A stretch of DNA of 29,893 bases from positions 1 to 29,893 of the forward strand of contig DBZJ01000029.1 in NCBI GenBank assembly GCA_002311635.1, given 5' to 3'. Positions 1 through 7,370 of the stretch are shown here, piece after piece; position 1 is the first letter of the stretch; each line of letters starts with the position of its first letter. Source of the stretch: Syntrophaceae bacterium UBA1163 (GTDB lineage Bacteria > Desulfobacterota > BSN033 > UBA1163). Under the pieces are notes generated by a model. That model had not been told where the DNA came from. It did not search any database and worked only from the letters and a program-made list of their open reading frames with translations. The translations under genes and the position numbers were made by a program.

Positions 1-93
1 TGCTCTCGAGAGATATATAACGTAGGTTCTAAAACCACTTGGTAATGGTGGGGAAAGAGAGAGGCTGATTGCTTCGTTCCCCGGAGAAGGACT

Positions 94-273
94 CTACGGC
101 TTTCCGCGAGATGAGTGTCTTATCAACACCAAAATGCCAACAATAATAAGGATCAGTGGCCACCACTGAGCCACGAGTAAGCGAACAGGCGGTATCCAGC
201 CGAGATTAGCCAGGAGGAAAAGGATACCCAACCCGATCAGGATGTAGGCTCCGATTGCCGACTTAGATCTCAT
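94..273 (-). CDS. Small LiaI/DUF5668-type two-helix membrane protein
   Basis: A 59-residue protein with two hydrophobic segments (about residues 7-22 and 30-50) separated by a short turn with the pattern LGWIPPVRLL...QWWPLILI. This G(I/L)LFLL.NLG...WPL layout is that of the LiaI-LiaF-like transmembrane region (DUF5668) found in envelope-stress and bacterial phage-shock-like proteins. It ends in a short basic tail (RHSSRGKP). The frame is open upstream to 369, but I place the start at 273 because GGAGGG lies 6 bases before that ATG and the extra residues are hydrophilic and unlike the family. It stands alone on the minus strand. Its role is unknown; a membrane scaffold or stress sensor is the family-based guess. 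Confidence 0.75.
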   Translation of the reverse strand: MRSKSAIGAYILIGLGILFLLANLGWIPPVRLLVAQWWPLILIIVGILVLIRHSSRGKP

Positions 274-554
274 GACGTTCCCTCCGTTATACTCTTCAGT
301 ATTTTTGAAAGTAATGAATGAAAGCCGGTCTTGCCTTCCAAATCTTACCAAAATGGGACAAAAATACAATCAGAATTTTTTGGATTTAAGTCGCCGCCGA
401 AGACCGAGGTGAATATCAATTATAGTAGGTCTTTGGGCCTGACTGAATTTTTCAGTCAAGTTCCGCGCGTGGCCAGAACGAAATAAGAAGTTGTCATCCA
501 TCGGAATTCTTTGGGAGTAAACCTCTCTTTTTCACTGACAACGATGAAGCGGCT

Positions 555-651
555 CCCCTCACGGCGTCCTTGCCTACCGGCAGGCAGGCTCTCCCCGGTG
601 GCCTGCCTGCGCGAAGCCGCTTCGGCGAAGGCAGGGGAGAGGAGAAGGGTG
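555..651. repeat. Composite C/G-rich hairpin repeat with two nested palindromes
   Basis: The outer arms (CCCCTCAC at 555-562, TCTCCCC at 590-596, GGGGAGAGG at 634-642, AAGGGTG at 645-651) are those of the hairpin repeat seen seven more times in this window. Two other palindromes interrupt it: a 20-base one at 569-588 (CTTGCCTACCGGCAGGCAGG) and a 34-base one at 602-635. Removing both leaves roughly the 45-50-base form found elsewhere. It lies just downstream of the C45-type hydrolase stop codon and could act as a terminator for that gene. Confidence 0.8.
602..635 (-). repeat. 34-base palindrome, exact inverted copy of 5546-5579
   Basis: A near-perfect hairpin with arms CCTGCCTGCGCGAAGC and GCTTCGGCGAAGGCAGG. 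Its reverse complement matches 5546-5579 at all 34 positions. Both copies are lodged inside another palindromic element, this one in the loop of the C/G-rich hairpin repeat. Confidence 0.85.
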
Positions 652-665
652 CGACGGACGATGGC

Positions 666-2405
666 TCATAAATAATTTTCCAGCGAAATTTTAAGCCATT
701 GGTCGCTGTAATATCCGTAATGACTTTCGATGGTTTTCTTTTTCAGATCGAGCAATGAAACGCTTCCATGCACGGACAATTGGTCCATCGGTTTATGGTC
801 CTTATTATAATAGTCGGGGTATTTGTTGTATGGAGCCAGGAAATCGATTATCTGTTTTGCTTCTTCGTAGGTGAGGAAGGGCTGGTTGTATTTTGAGAAG
901 TTTTGATTAAGAGCGTTTGACAATTGGTGATGGAGCTCATCGTACCGCCATTGAAAATCATCCCAGTTCCATTGGGCAACAAAATTGCAGACGGGCGACA
1001 TGGAGCAGAATCGCATTTCAGGAATGATGAAATGGTTTGTCGTCAGAATAAGATTATCAAAATGCTCACGCTGGGGAGCAAAGTAATGGGCCATCGGGCA
1101 ATGCTTATCCGTCCAGATTTTGTTCAGATAGCCATTGTCAGCAAAATCCTCCGGCTGGTAATCGTAATCAAACTTTTCCTGAAGTAAATACTCATATCGT
1201 TTAGGGTTAGCTTTGAAAGTGGCAAAGAGCGCTTCGTTGAACTTCGACGCATAGATGACGGGGTAAACATAATCGTTCCCTCTGACCATTAAGCCGCGCC
1301 GGATGGGAGTTGAAGGATTTTTCAGCAGCGCTTCCGCAGGTTTCAATATTCCTTCTCGCAAATCTTCCGGAGGATAGGAGAGAAAATCGATAGCCTCGGT
1401 CGTTTCACCCGCTTCGACAATATAGGCCGTATCATTCTTACCATCGGCTAAAATATAATTCCACGAGACGCCTCTTTGAGCCTGAACAATAAGATTTACG
1501 GCCGATTCGCCATCCGCGCTATTCTGGATGCAATGCCGGTTTAACAATAACGAGTTGATACCCGGGCGGCCCGGGTTGCAGTTGCCCGAGGGAGACATAT
1601 CCACTCCGATGCCAACGCCTTCACTATTTACGGCTGCAATTGAGCCGATGATGACGGGCGCGGCCACGGCAACGAATGGAAGCCCTTGGTCGGGCCTATA
1701 AACGATCATGGTGGCCGTATCTTGGAAAACCCCTGCCGTCGGGAACATGAAATCTCTTCCCATGTAGTGAAATTTGTTTTTTTGATTGTCTTCGCCGAAA
1801 ACGGCAAAACCATTGCATGCGATCGGAACTCTAAAATGTTCGGGGCGTATCTCGACAGGGTATTTTTTCTTGAGGGGCAGTTTAAGGGTATAGATGAATG
1901 AGAGGGCGGCGTCGATCCCCACATTAAGAAGCCATAGCCCGTGGCGGCTCACTTCCGTCGATGGGTGAACTTCTTTGCATCCGTCCAGCATCCCTTCAAG
2001 CTCTTGTTTGTAATCTCCGGGGACATCCGGATAAATATCTAAAGAGAGCAGATAAAAAATATCATCTAAAATGCTACCTAATATTTTTCTCAAGGCTTCG
2101 TCTTTGATACTGAGGCTTACAAAATCAAAGATGATGGTTTGATTGAATTCCGTGCACATCCTTTCAATTTCGGGTTCTGCCATTTTACCCATCAGATAGC
2201 CCATGTCGTAAGGAGATCCTTCCATATAGAAAACCCTTTTCTTCTTCCCCGTTGTTCCTACCGTGGCGGTTTTATGCGTGGCGACAATCCCTATTTTCCC
2301 CTCATGGAGAAAAACATCTTTTTCTTCGTCGACATCGAAACCATCAAGATTGAAAGCCGATATTAGTTTTTCGATACGGTCTTTCGTGATTTCATTCGAT
2401 GTCAT
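666..2405 (-). CDS. C45-type autoprocessing acyltransferase/hydrolase
   Basis: A 579-residue protein resembling the C45 peptidase / acyl-CoA:6-aminopenicillanate acyltransferase family of Ntn-hydrolases. Visible marks are the N-terminal G-S-P-Y-D-M-G-Y motif (63-70), the putative autocleavage nucleophile in PIACNGFAVFGE (Cys197), the downstream MGRDF (215-219), which corresponds to the family GRNFD, and a later N-S-E-G-V-G-I-G strand. In the family the precursor cleaves before the Cys, which becomes the catalytic N-terminus of the beta chain and hydrolyses or transfers an acyl or amide group. At 579 residues it is much longer than typical acyltransferases (about 350); the extra length lies before the Cys and at the C-terminus. 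No signal peptide is evident. AGGAG lies about 8 bases before the ATG at 2405. The substrate cannot be told; a phospholipase-B-like amidase is an alternative. Confidence 0.75.
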   Translation of the reverse strand: MTSNEITKDRIEKLISAFNLDGFDVDEEKDVFLHEGKIGIVATHKTATVGTTGKKKRVFYMEGSPYDMGYLMGKMAEPEIERMCTEFNQTIIFDFVSLSIKDEALRKILGSILDDIFYLLSLDIYPDVPGDYKQELEGMLDGCKEVHPSTEVSRHGLWLLNVGIDAALSFIYTLKLPLKKKYPVEIRPEHFRVPIACNGFAVFGEDNQKNKFHYMGRDFMFPTAGVFQDTATMIVYRPDQGLPFVAVAAPVIIGSIAAVNSEGVGIGVDMSPSGNCNPGRPGINSLLLNRHCIQNSADGESAVNLIVQAQRGVSWNYILADGKNDTAYIVEAGETTEAIDFLSYPPEDLREGILKPAEALLKNPSTPIRRGLMVRGNDYVYPVIYASKFNEALFATFKANPKRYEYLLQEKFDYDYQPEDFADNGYLNKIWTDKHCPMAHYFAPQREHFDNLILTTNHFIIPEMRFCSMSPVCNFVAQWNWDDFQWRYDELHHQLSNALNQNFSKYNQPFLTYEEAKQIIDFLAPYNKYPDYYNKDHKPMDQLSVHGSVSLLDLKKKTIESHYGYYSDQWLKISLENYL

Positions 2406-2464
2406 CTTCCTCTCCTTTGAATATCGCTTAGCAACGAAAGGGTAAAAACCACAACCTGGTCTAC

Positions 2465-2492
2465 ATACTACAGATATTTATATGCAAGTCAA
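2465..2492 (-). promoter_or_regulatory. Possible sigma-70 promoter for the C45-type hydrolase
   Basis: Reading the minus strand, TTGACT (2492-2487) is followed after 16 bases by TAGTAT (2470-2465), about 60 bases before the start codon at 2405. The rest of 2406-2712 shows no gene. On the plus strand a TATAAT at 2653-2658 could serve the next gene, but its -35 is poor. Confidence 0.35.
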
Positions 2493-2712
2493 GCTCTTTG
2501 CGGTCAATAGCAGTGGAATAGAAGGATGAATCCTGCCGGGAAAATACGTCCCTTCGTTCCCCAAAATACAGGATTCTCTGTATTTACTTACTCAACAATG
2601 CGGGTAGATAATTTTAAAAAGATTTCTCTATCTTTCATCAGAATGTCTCAATTATAATTGAAAATGGAGAAATGTTAGAAGTGCTCCATGAACTCACAAG
2701 GGAGGAAAAGGG

Positions 2713-3666
2713 ATGAACGAATTCGAAAAACAGATTGCCGGTATATGCGACAAGGGATTGTACAGTCTGAAGATCGAGACCCTGCAAGTAAATTTAGGAC
2801 TCCGGTGCAATCAGCAGTGCAGCCATTGTCACCTCGAGGCGTCCCCGCAACGAAAGGAGATGATGGAGTGGCCGACCATGCAGATGGTTCTAAAGGCTGT
2901 CGAAACTGTGGATTGCAAACTCATTGACCTGACCGGAGGAGCCCCCGAGCTTAACCCGAATTTCCGCCGTTTTGTAAAAGCCCTCTGTCAGGAGGGTCGC
3001 CGGGTCCAGGTTCGAACCAACCTGACAGTGCTTTTGGAACCGGACATGGAGGGTTTGCCTGAGTTTTTCCGGGACCACCGGGTTCAACTCGTGGCCTCCC
3101 TGCCGTGCTATCTCCAGGAGAACGTATGTGCCCAGCGGGGCAGGGGAGTTTATGAGAGAAGCATAGAAGCCATCAAACGACTGAACGGCCTGGGCTACGG
3201 CTCCGAATCCGGCTTGCCTCTGAACCTTGTCTACAACCCGGGAGGGCCGTTTCTGCCGCCTCCGCAATTGGATCTTGAAAAGGATTACCGGCGCGAGTTG
3301 GGCCAGCGTTTTGGGGTCGCTTTCACCCGCCTTCTCACCATCACCAATATGCCGCTGGGGCGCTTTCGGGCAGAACTGATCCGGAAAAAGGAGGAAGAGA
3401 ATTATCTGCAGCTCCTTCGGAAATCCTTTAATCCCCAGACGGTCACAGGGTTGATGTGTCGCCATCAGATCAGCGTGGGATGGGATGGCACTCTTTATGA
3501 TTGTGACTTCAACCTGGCGCTTGCCCTCCCGGTGAATCACGGGGCTCCCAACCACATACGATCTTTCAAACCGTTGGATCTAAGGATGCGCCGTGTGGTT
3601 ACTGGAGAACATTGCTTTGCTTGCACCGCGGGGTCCGGGTCCTCCTGCGGCGGAGCGCTGGTATGA
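2713..3666 (+). CDS. arsS: ArsS-like radical SAM protein
   Basis: A 317-residue radical SAM enzyme. The cluster-binding CxxxCxxC is RCNQQCSHC (Cys32, Cys36, Cys39), and the SAM-binding stretch is LTGGAPELNP (73-82). The C-terminal half has the DUF3641-type marks of ArsS: LMCRHQISVGWDG (Cys249), LYDCDFN (Cys264) and a closing HCFACTAGSGSSCGGA (Cys301, Cys304, Cys312), probably a site for auxiliary cluster(s). ArsS is implicated in arsenosugar formation from methylated arsenic, in which a deoxyadenosyl group is attached. GGAGG lies 9 bases before the ATG. It heads a set with a MerA/Lpd-like flavoprotein and a TVP38 membrane protein, a combination that as far as I recall recurs with ArsS. No ArsM methyltransferase is visible here, so the arsenic role is inferred from family only. 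Confidence 0.82.
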   Translation: MNEFEKQIAGICDKGLYSLKIETLQVNLGLRCNQQCSHCHLEASPQRKEMMEWPTMQMVLKAVETVDCKLIDLTGGAPELNPNFRRFVKALCQEGRRVQVRTNLTVLLEPDMEGLPEFFRDHRVQLVASLPCYLQENVCAQRGRGVYERSIEAIKRLNGLGYGSESGLPLNLVYNPGGPFLPPPQLDLEKDYRRELGQRFGVAFTRLLTITNMPLGRFRAELIRKKEEENYLQLLRKSFNPQTVTGLMCRHQISVGWDGTLYDCDFNLALALPVNHGAPNHIRSFKPLDLRMRRVVTGEHCFACTAGSGSSCGGALV

Positions 3667-3669
3667 ATT

Positions 3670-3837
3670 GGTCCGCCGGTCAAGGATGCCTCCAAAGTCT
3701 TAGGACGCGGTTTTTGTAGTTCCTTGTACTCAACTAGGGAAAGTGATCAAGACGCTGCAATACTTTTGGAACCATTTGATTGACCTAATAAAAGGTTTCC
3801 GCCCTAAGACTTTCCCGGCATCCCTGGCCGGCGGACC
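3670..3837 (+). repeat. Structured intergenic element, copy A (168 bases)
   Basis: The element begins 3 bases after the arsS stop. The outer stem pairs 3670-3690 with 3817-3837 over 21 positions, with one G-U and one A-C. A 3/3 internal loop (TCC/CCC) follows, then an 11-bp perfect inner stem, AAAGTCTTAGG (3694-3704) with CCTAAGACTTT (3803-3813), then GCGG (3707-3710) with CCGC (3799-3802). The loop carries CAATACTTTTG (3758-3768) and ends in AAGGTTTCCGC; the first is shared with copy C and the second with copies B and C. It ends 25 bases before the next start codon. Confidence 0.85.
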
Positions 3838-3862
3838 GTGGGGGCGATAGGAGGAAATACCG

Positions 3863-5383
3863 ATGGAGCTGACTCCGATGGTTCTCCCGCAAGACGTTCA
3901 CAATGAAGGTTTGGTTTCCAATGTCCACCCGCTCGACTGGGAAAACCCCGATCCAGCCCCTCGCTATAATCTTGTCGTGATCGGAGCAGGAACGGCTGGC
4001 CTGGTCACGGCCGCAGGAGCAGCGGGATTGGGGGCAAAGGTCGCGCTTGTTGAGCGGCACCTTCTCGGAGGAGATTGTCTCAATGTGGGATGCGTTCCCT
4101 CGAAATGCATTATTCGATCCTCCCGGGTGGTGGCAGATATTCGTGATGCAAACCAATTTGGCATCCGGGTTCCGCAGGGCATGGAAGTGGAATTTCCTTT
4201 CGTGATGGAGCGCATGAGAAGACTCCGGGCCCGGATCAGTGCCCATGATTCGGCGAAACGGTTTAAAGAGATGGGGGTCGATGTGTTCCTGGGAGAAGGC
4301 CGGTTTTCTCGACCGGATACGGTGGAAGTGGCCGGGAAGGCTCTTCGTTTTAGGAAAGCGGTGATTGCTACTGGCACGCGTCCGGTACATCCCACCATTG
4401 AAGGATTAGCCGAAGCCGGCTTTCTCACCAATGAGACCGTCTTCTCCCTGACGGAGAGGCCGCGGCGTCTAGCCGTCATTGGCGGGGGTCCCATTGGCTG
4501 CGAATTGGCCCAGGCATTTCGGCGATTGGGATGCGAGGTCACTCTTTTTCACAATGCTTCTCATATTCTCAATCGCGAGGATGGGGATGCCGCAGAAATT
4601 CTCCAGCGGTCCTTCATCCGTGATGAAATCCGCCTGGTTTTCGACTGCAAGACCAAACGAGTTGAAAAGAAAAATGGGACCAAAGTTATCCACATTGAAT
4701 GCGGCGGAAAAGAAGAAGAGATCGCGGTAGACGAGATCCTGGCAGGGGCCGGCCGGGCTCCCAACGTAGAGGGCCTCAACCTCGAGGCCGTTGGGGTGAA
4801 GTACGACAAGAGGGAAGGCATAGAGGTGAATGAGCATCTCCAGACTACCAATCCCGGGATTTATGCTTGCGGGGATATCTGCCTGAAGTACAAATTTACT
4901 CACACCGCCGATGCGACGGCTCGGATGGTCATCCAGAACGCCCTTTTTCTGGGGCGTAAGAAACAAAGTGCCTTGACCATTCCCTGGTGTACTTACACCG
5001 ATCCGGAGATTGCCCACGTGGGGATGTATGAGAGAGATGCCCGGGAGAAGGGAATCGCTGTGGATACCTTCATCAGACCGTTGGGTGACGTCGACCGCGC
5101 TATCGCCGACGGAGAGGAGGAAGGTTTTGTTAAGATTCACGTCAGAAAAGGAACGGATAAGATTCTTGGAGCAACCATCGTAGCCCGTCATGCCGGAGAG
5201 ATGCTTAGTGAGATCACCCTGGCTATCGTGGGCAATGTGGGTCTGGGAACATTGTCGAGTGTTATTCATTCTTACCCCACACAGGCTGAGGCGATCAAAC
5301 AGGTGGCTGATGCCTACAACCGCACCCGGCTGACGCCTTTTATTAAAGGACTGTTCACCCGGTGGCTGGCGTGGAGGAGATAA
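3863..5383 (+). CDS. MerA/Lpd-like FAD-dependent disulfide oxidoreductase
   Basis: A 506-residue class I pyridine nucleotide-disulfide oxidoreductase. In order: an N-terminal extension of about 35 residues, the FAD site VVIGAGTAGLVTA (38-50), the redox-active GGDCLNVGCVPSKC (Cys72, Cys77), the NAD(P) site VIGGGPIGCELA, the second FAD motif IYACGDI, and the dimerisation domain with the His-Glu dyad HSYPTQAEA. It resembles mercuric reductase in its core but has neither an N-terminal heavy-metal domain nor the C-terminal vicinal cysteines needed to bind mercury (it ends KGLFTRWLAWRR), so mercury reduction is unlikely. SD AGGAGG (3850-3855) precedes the ATG at 3863. It sits between arsS and the TVP38 gene and is flanked on both sides by copies of the 168-base element. 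Its substrate is unknown; a thiol or quinone redox partner for its neighbours is possible. Confidence 0.85.
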   Translation: MELTPMVLPQDVHNEGLVSNVHPLDWENPDPAPRYNLVVIGAGTAGLVTAAGAAGLGAKVALVERHLLGGDCLNVGCVPSKCIIRSSRVVADIRDANQFGIRVPQGMEVEFPFVMERMRRLRARISAHDSAKRFKEMGVDVFLGEGRFSRPDTVEVAGKALRFRKAVIATGTRPVHPTIEGLAEAGFLTNETVFSLTERPRRLAVIGGGPIGCELAQAFRRLGCEVTLFHNASHILNREDGDAAEILQRSFIRDEIRLVFDCKTKRVEKKNGTKVIHIECGGKEEEIAVDEILAGAGRAPNVEGLNLEAVGVKYDKREGIEVNEHLQTTNPGIYACGDICLKYKFTHTADATARMVIQNALFLGRKKQSALTIPWCTYTDPEIAHVGMYERDAREKGIAVDTFIRPLGDVDRAIADGEEEGFVKIHVRKGTDKILGATIVARHAGEMLSEITLAIVGNVGLGTLSSVIHSYPTQAEAIKQVADAYNRTRLTPFIKGLFTRWLAWRR

Positions 5384-5415
5384 GCGAAAGGAGATTGTGT
5401 CGTAATCGCAGCCTT

Positions 5416-5612
5416 GATGGAAGAGACAGTCGGGTTCCAAAGTCTTAGAATGTGGACTTTTAGGAATGGCTAGTCGGTGTTTATGGTGAAGGGGGCCGTC
5501 TCAAGGATATGGTCGGTCTGAATCTCACCTGTTAAAGGTTTCCGCCCTGCCTTCGCCGAAGCGGCTTCGCGCAGGCAGGTCTAAGACTTTTCCCCCGACC
5601 GTCCCTTCCATC
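5416..5612 (+). repeat. Structured intergenic element, copy B, interrupted by a 34-base palindrome
   Basis: The outer stem pairs 5416-5434 with 5594-5612 (19 positions, two A-C that would be G-U on the minus-strand RNA). Its sequence is unrelated to the outer stems of copies A and C. The inner stem is AAAGTCTTAG (5439-5448) with CTAAGACTTT (5581-5590), plus GTGG with CCGC. The 3' side carries the shared AAAGGTTTCCGC and is then broken by a 34-base palindrome. Without that insertion the element is about 163 bases, close to copies A and C. Confidence 0.8.
5546..5579 (+). repeat. 34-base palindrome inserted in element copy B
   Basis: The arms are CCTGCCTTCGCCGAAGC and GCTTCGCGCAGGCAGG. It is identical to the reverse complement of 602-635 at all 34 positions. 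It lies between CCGCC and TCTAAGACTTT, inside the 3' arm of the structured element. A host structure is thus interrupted by another structure. Confidence 0.85.
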
Positions 5613-5699
5613 TTGCCTGGAACTGGGTCGTGTCATTGTGACGCGGTCTCTTGTGAGAGAGTAACGAGGAAATTCATTTGCCATGAGTGGTAAAACACT

Positions 5700-6398
5700 A
5701 TGAATACGGTTGTTCCAAAACCAACCAAGGGCCGTAAGAGAGCAGTAATAAAGGCTGCGGTGTTTGTTGTCTTCGTCATTGCTGCCGTTTACTTCGTCCG
5801 GTTCACTCCGGTCAAAACATTCTTTACAAGAACAGCCCTGAGTCATTTTCTCGAAACCGCAGGCGTATGGGCTCCTCTGCTTTTTATCGTTGTATATGCC
5901 GTGGGAGTCTGTTTGTTTGTGCCGGGAACGTTGCTGACTGCCCTGGGAGCGGCCCTCTTCGGCGCCTACCAAGGGTTTCTATATGTCTGGATAGGAGCCA
6001 TGCTCGGATCGAGCGCCGCTTTCTGGATCGGGCGTACCTTGGGCAGAGAATTTGCCGCTTCGGTGATCGGCGATCGCTTGAGAAAATACGACGACGCCAT
6101 CGAGCGAAACGGCTTTGCGACGGTGCTCTATTTGCGACTGGTTTATTTTCCCTTTACGGCGATGAACTTTGGCATGGGGCTGACCAAGGTCCGGTTCTGG
6201 GATTATTTTTTTGGCACGGCTTTGGGCATTATCGTGGGGACATTCGTTTTTACTTTTTTCATCGGGACGTTGAAGGAGGTCTGGGTCGGAGGCGATTGGG
6301 GGCAATTACTTTCTCTCAAGGTCTTCTTCTCCGTCTGCCTATTTGTTTTTTCCCTTTTCATCCCAAAGATCATTAAGAAGTTTAAAAAGGAGAAGTAA
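5700..6398 (+). CDS. TVP38/TMEM64 (DedA-related) membrane protein
   Basis: A 232-residue integral membrane protein of the SNARE-associated/VTT family. It has an N-terminal helix (about 18-37), then the hallmark region from VPGTLLTALGAALFG through GSSAAFWIGRTLGRE, and the family RNGFATVLYLRL..FPFTAMNFGMGLT segment with its re-entrant prolines, followed by two more helices and a lysine-rich tail. The family is thought to be membrane transporters or scramblases; members occur next to selenium, mercury and arsenic genes. It is the third gene of the arsS set, 87 bases after element copy B. The Shine-Dalgarno site is weak: GAGGA at 5666-5670 is 30 bases upstream. A 6-codon frame from 5683 (MSGKTL) stops at 5701-5703, overlapping the ATG, and might couple translation. 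Confidence 0.85.
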   Translation: MNTVVPKPTKGRKRAVIKAAVFVVFVIAAVYFVRFTPVKTFFTRTALSHFLETAGVWAPLLFIVVYAVGVCLFVPGTLLTALGAALFGAYQGFLYVWIGAMLGSSAAFWIGRTLGREFAASVIGDRLRKYDDAIERNGFATVLYLRLVYFPFTAMNFGMGLTKVRFWDYFFGTALGIIVGTFVFTFFIGTLKEVWVGGDWGQLLSLKVFFSVCLFVFSLFIPKIIKKFKKEK

Positions 6399-6399
6399 G

Positions 6400-6467
6400 C
6401 CCCGTTAGAAATTCCAGTCCCGCTGTAGCGGGACTCGAAATCGAGCGGAGCATTATTTCTAACGGGG
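6400..6467. repeat. Palindromic repeat, likely two-way terminator
   Basis: Perfect 13-base outer arms, CCCCGTTAGAAAT (6400-6412) and ATTTCTAACGGGG (6455-6467), enclose two inner hairpins, AGTCCCGCTGTAGCGGGACT (6416-6435) and CTCGAAATCGAG (6434-6445). It lies one base after the TVP38 stop and 33 bases before the end of the converging TPR gene, so it could end transcription from both sides. No poly-T tract follows, so a repeat element is the safer label. Confidence 0.75.
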
Positions 6468-6500
6468 TAAACCGGGGGGGACGGAAGCGAACTTGTTTTG

Positions 6501-7370
6501 CTATTCGGTTTTCCGAAGATTCTTGAGCTGAAGGGCCGCCCTATCCACCACCCTTTTAACCTCTTCATTTCCGGGGTCAAAGACGAGGATAGCTTTCCAT
6601 ATCGAGATGGCCTGCTCCAGGTTGCCGGATCGATACTTTTTGAGGCCATTTTCGAAGAGGTTTTTTTTACAAGTCTTAATCTTTGCAGTTAGACCCTCTC
6701 TATTAAGAGGAGAGGAGCCATTTAAACGGGCCACCGAAGAAAGATGTTTTAACAATAACTCATAAACCGATCCAGCCAGGGCGAAATCACCTCTTTCAAA
6801 GGCCCGATCTCCGTTACTCTTAACCGTTTCCAGTGTTTGGATATACTCGCTTCGCACGCTGAGATCCCGAGAATATTTTTGATGGATCTCTTTCCAAAGA
6901 TCGATGGCCCTTTGGAAATCTCCTGCCTTGAGGTAGGACGAGACCTGTCCTCTTACGAGAAGGCACGTGCTGGTTTTGGCCTTTTTTTCAAGATAGCTTC
7001 TGTTAAATGAGAGGGACGGACCGAGATCCGCGAACCGGGACCAATTCTTCGCCAGAATCTCATAAATATCTTCGGCCATTTTGAAATCTTTTTTTTCAAA
7101 GGCCCGGTCACCGCTGTTCCTAATCGACTCCAGCGTCCGGATATAGCCGCTCTGCACAGCGGGATCCTGAGGATATTTTTGATGGAGCTCCTCGTAGATA
7201 TCGATGGCCCTTTGGAATTTTCCTGCCTCGAGCTCCATCTGGGCCTGGCCGGCCGCATGGTCCATCGGCCTCTGAGTCTGCTCTCTCTTCGACCAGCTGC
7301 AGGAAGAAAGGGTCAGAGATAAGAAAATCCACAGGCAAAGGACTGCTTTTTTTGGCAAATCTCTTGTCAT
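6501..7370 (-). CDS. TPR lipoprotein with an internal duplication
   Basis: A 289-residue predicted lipoprotein. A basic N-terminus and hydrophobic stretch lead to the lipobox TLSSC (Cys24). The rest is helical repeats: a block at residues 49-133 is duplicated at 149-233 with an exact shift of 100 residues (for example FQRAIDIYEELHQKY and FQRAIDLWKEIHQKY; SGDRAFEKKDF and NGDRAFERGDF). A shorter C-terminal repeat (SGNLEQAISIWKAILVFDPGN) closes it. Such TPR-like solenoids bind protein partners. It starts inside the end of the HD-GYP gene (ATGA at 7367-7370), so the two are translationally coupled and probably work together, for example as an envelope partner of the receptor. The partner is unknown. 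Confidence 0.82.
   Translation of the reverse strand: MTRDLPKKAVLCLWIFLSLTLSSCSWSKREQTQRPMDHAAGQAQMELEAGKFQRAIDIYEELHQKYPQDPAVQSGYIRTLESIRNSGDRAFEKKDFKMAEDIYEILAKNWSRFADLGPSLSFNRSYLEKKAKTSTCLLVRGQVSSYLKAGDFQRAIDLWKEIHQKYSRDLSVRSEYIQTLETVKSNGDRAFERGDFALAGSVYELLLKHLSSVARLNGSSPLNREGLTAKIKTCKKNLFENGLKKYRSGNLEQAISIWKAILVFDPGNEEVKRVVDRAALQLKNLRKTE

Larger units (their letters stand above)
274..665. other. Gene-free stretch with a composite hairpin repeat
   Basis: This stretch of 392 bases lies between two minus-strand genes. The left part (274-554) must hold the promoter of the small membrane protein, but I see no convincing -35/-10 pair. The right part (555-651) is a hairpin repeat carrying two further palindromes. 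I see no gene in it. Confidence 0.6.

Noticed and set aside
1..93. tRNA or terminator at the left edge
   Set aside because: GGTTCTAAAACC recalls a T-loop, but no cloverleaf can be folded around it.
2890..3555. Long minus-strand frame opposite arsS
   Set aside because: It mirrors a gene with clear radical SAM motifs and has no motif of its own.
3863..5383. True mercuric reductase
   Set aside because: The C-terminal cysteine pair and the N-terminal metal-binding domain are absent.
4469..5440. Long minus-strand frame opposite the flavoprotein gene
   Set aside because: It is a shadow of a well-supported gene with no recognisable family features.
3670..5612. Integron attC sites flanking a gene cassette
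   Set aside because: The elements lack the RYYYAAC and GTTRRRY core sites, are longer than most attC sites, and no integrase is visible.
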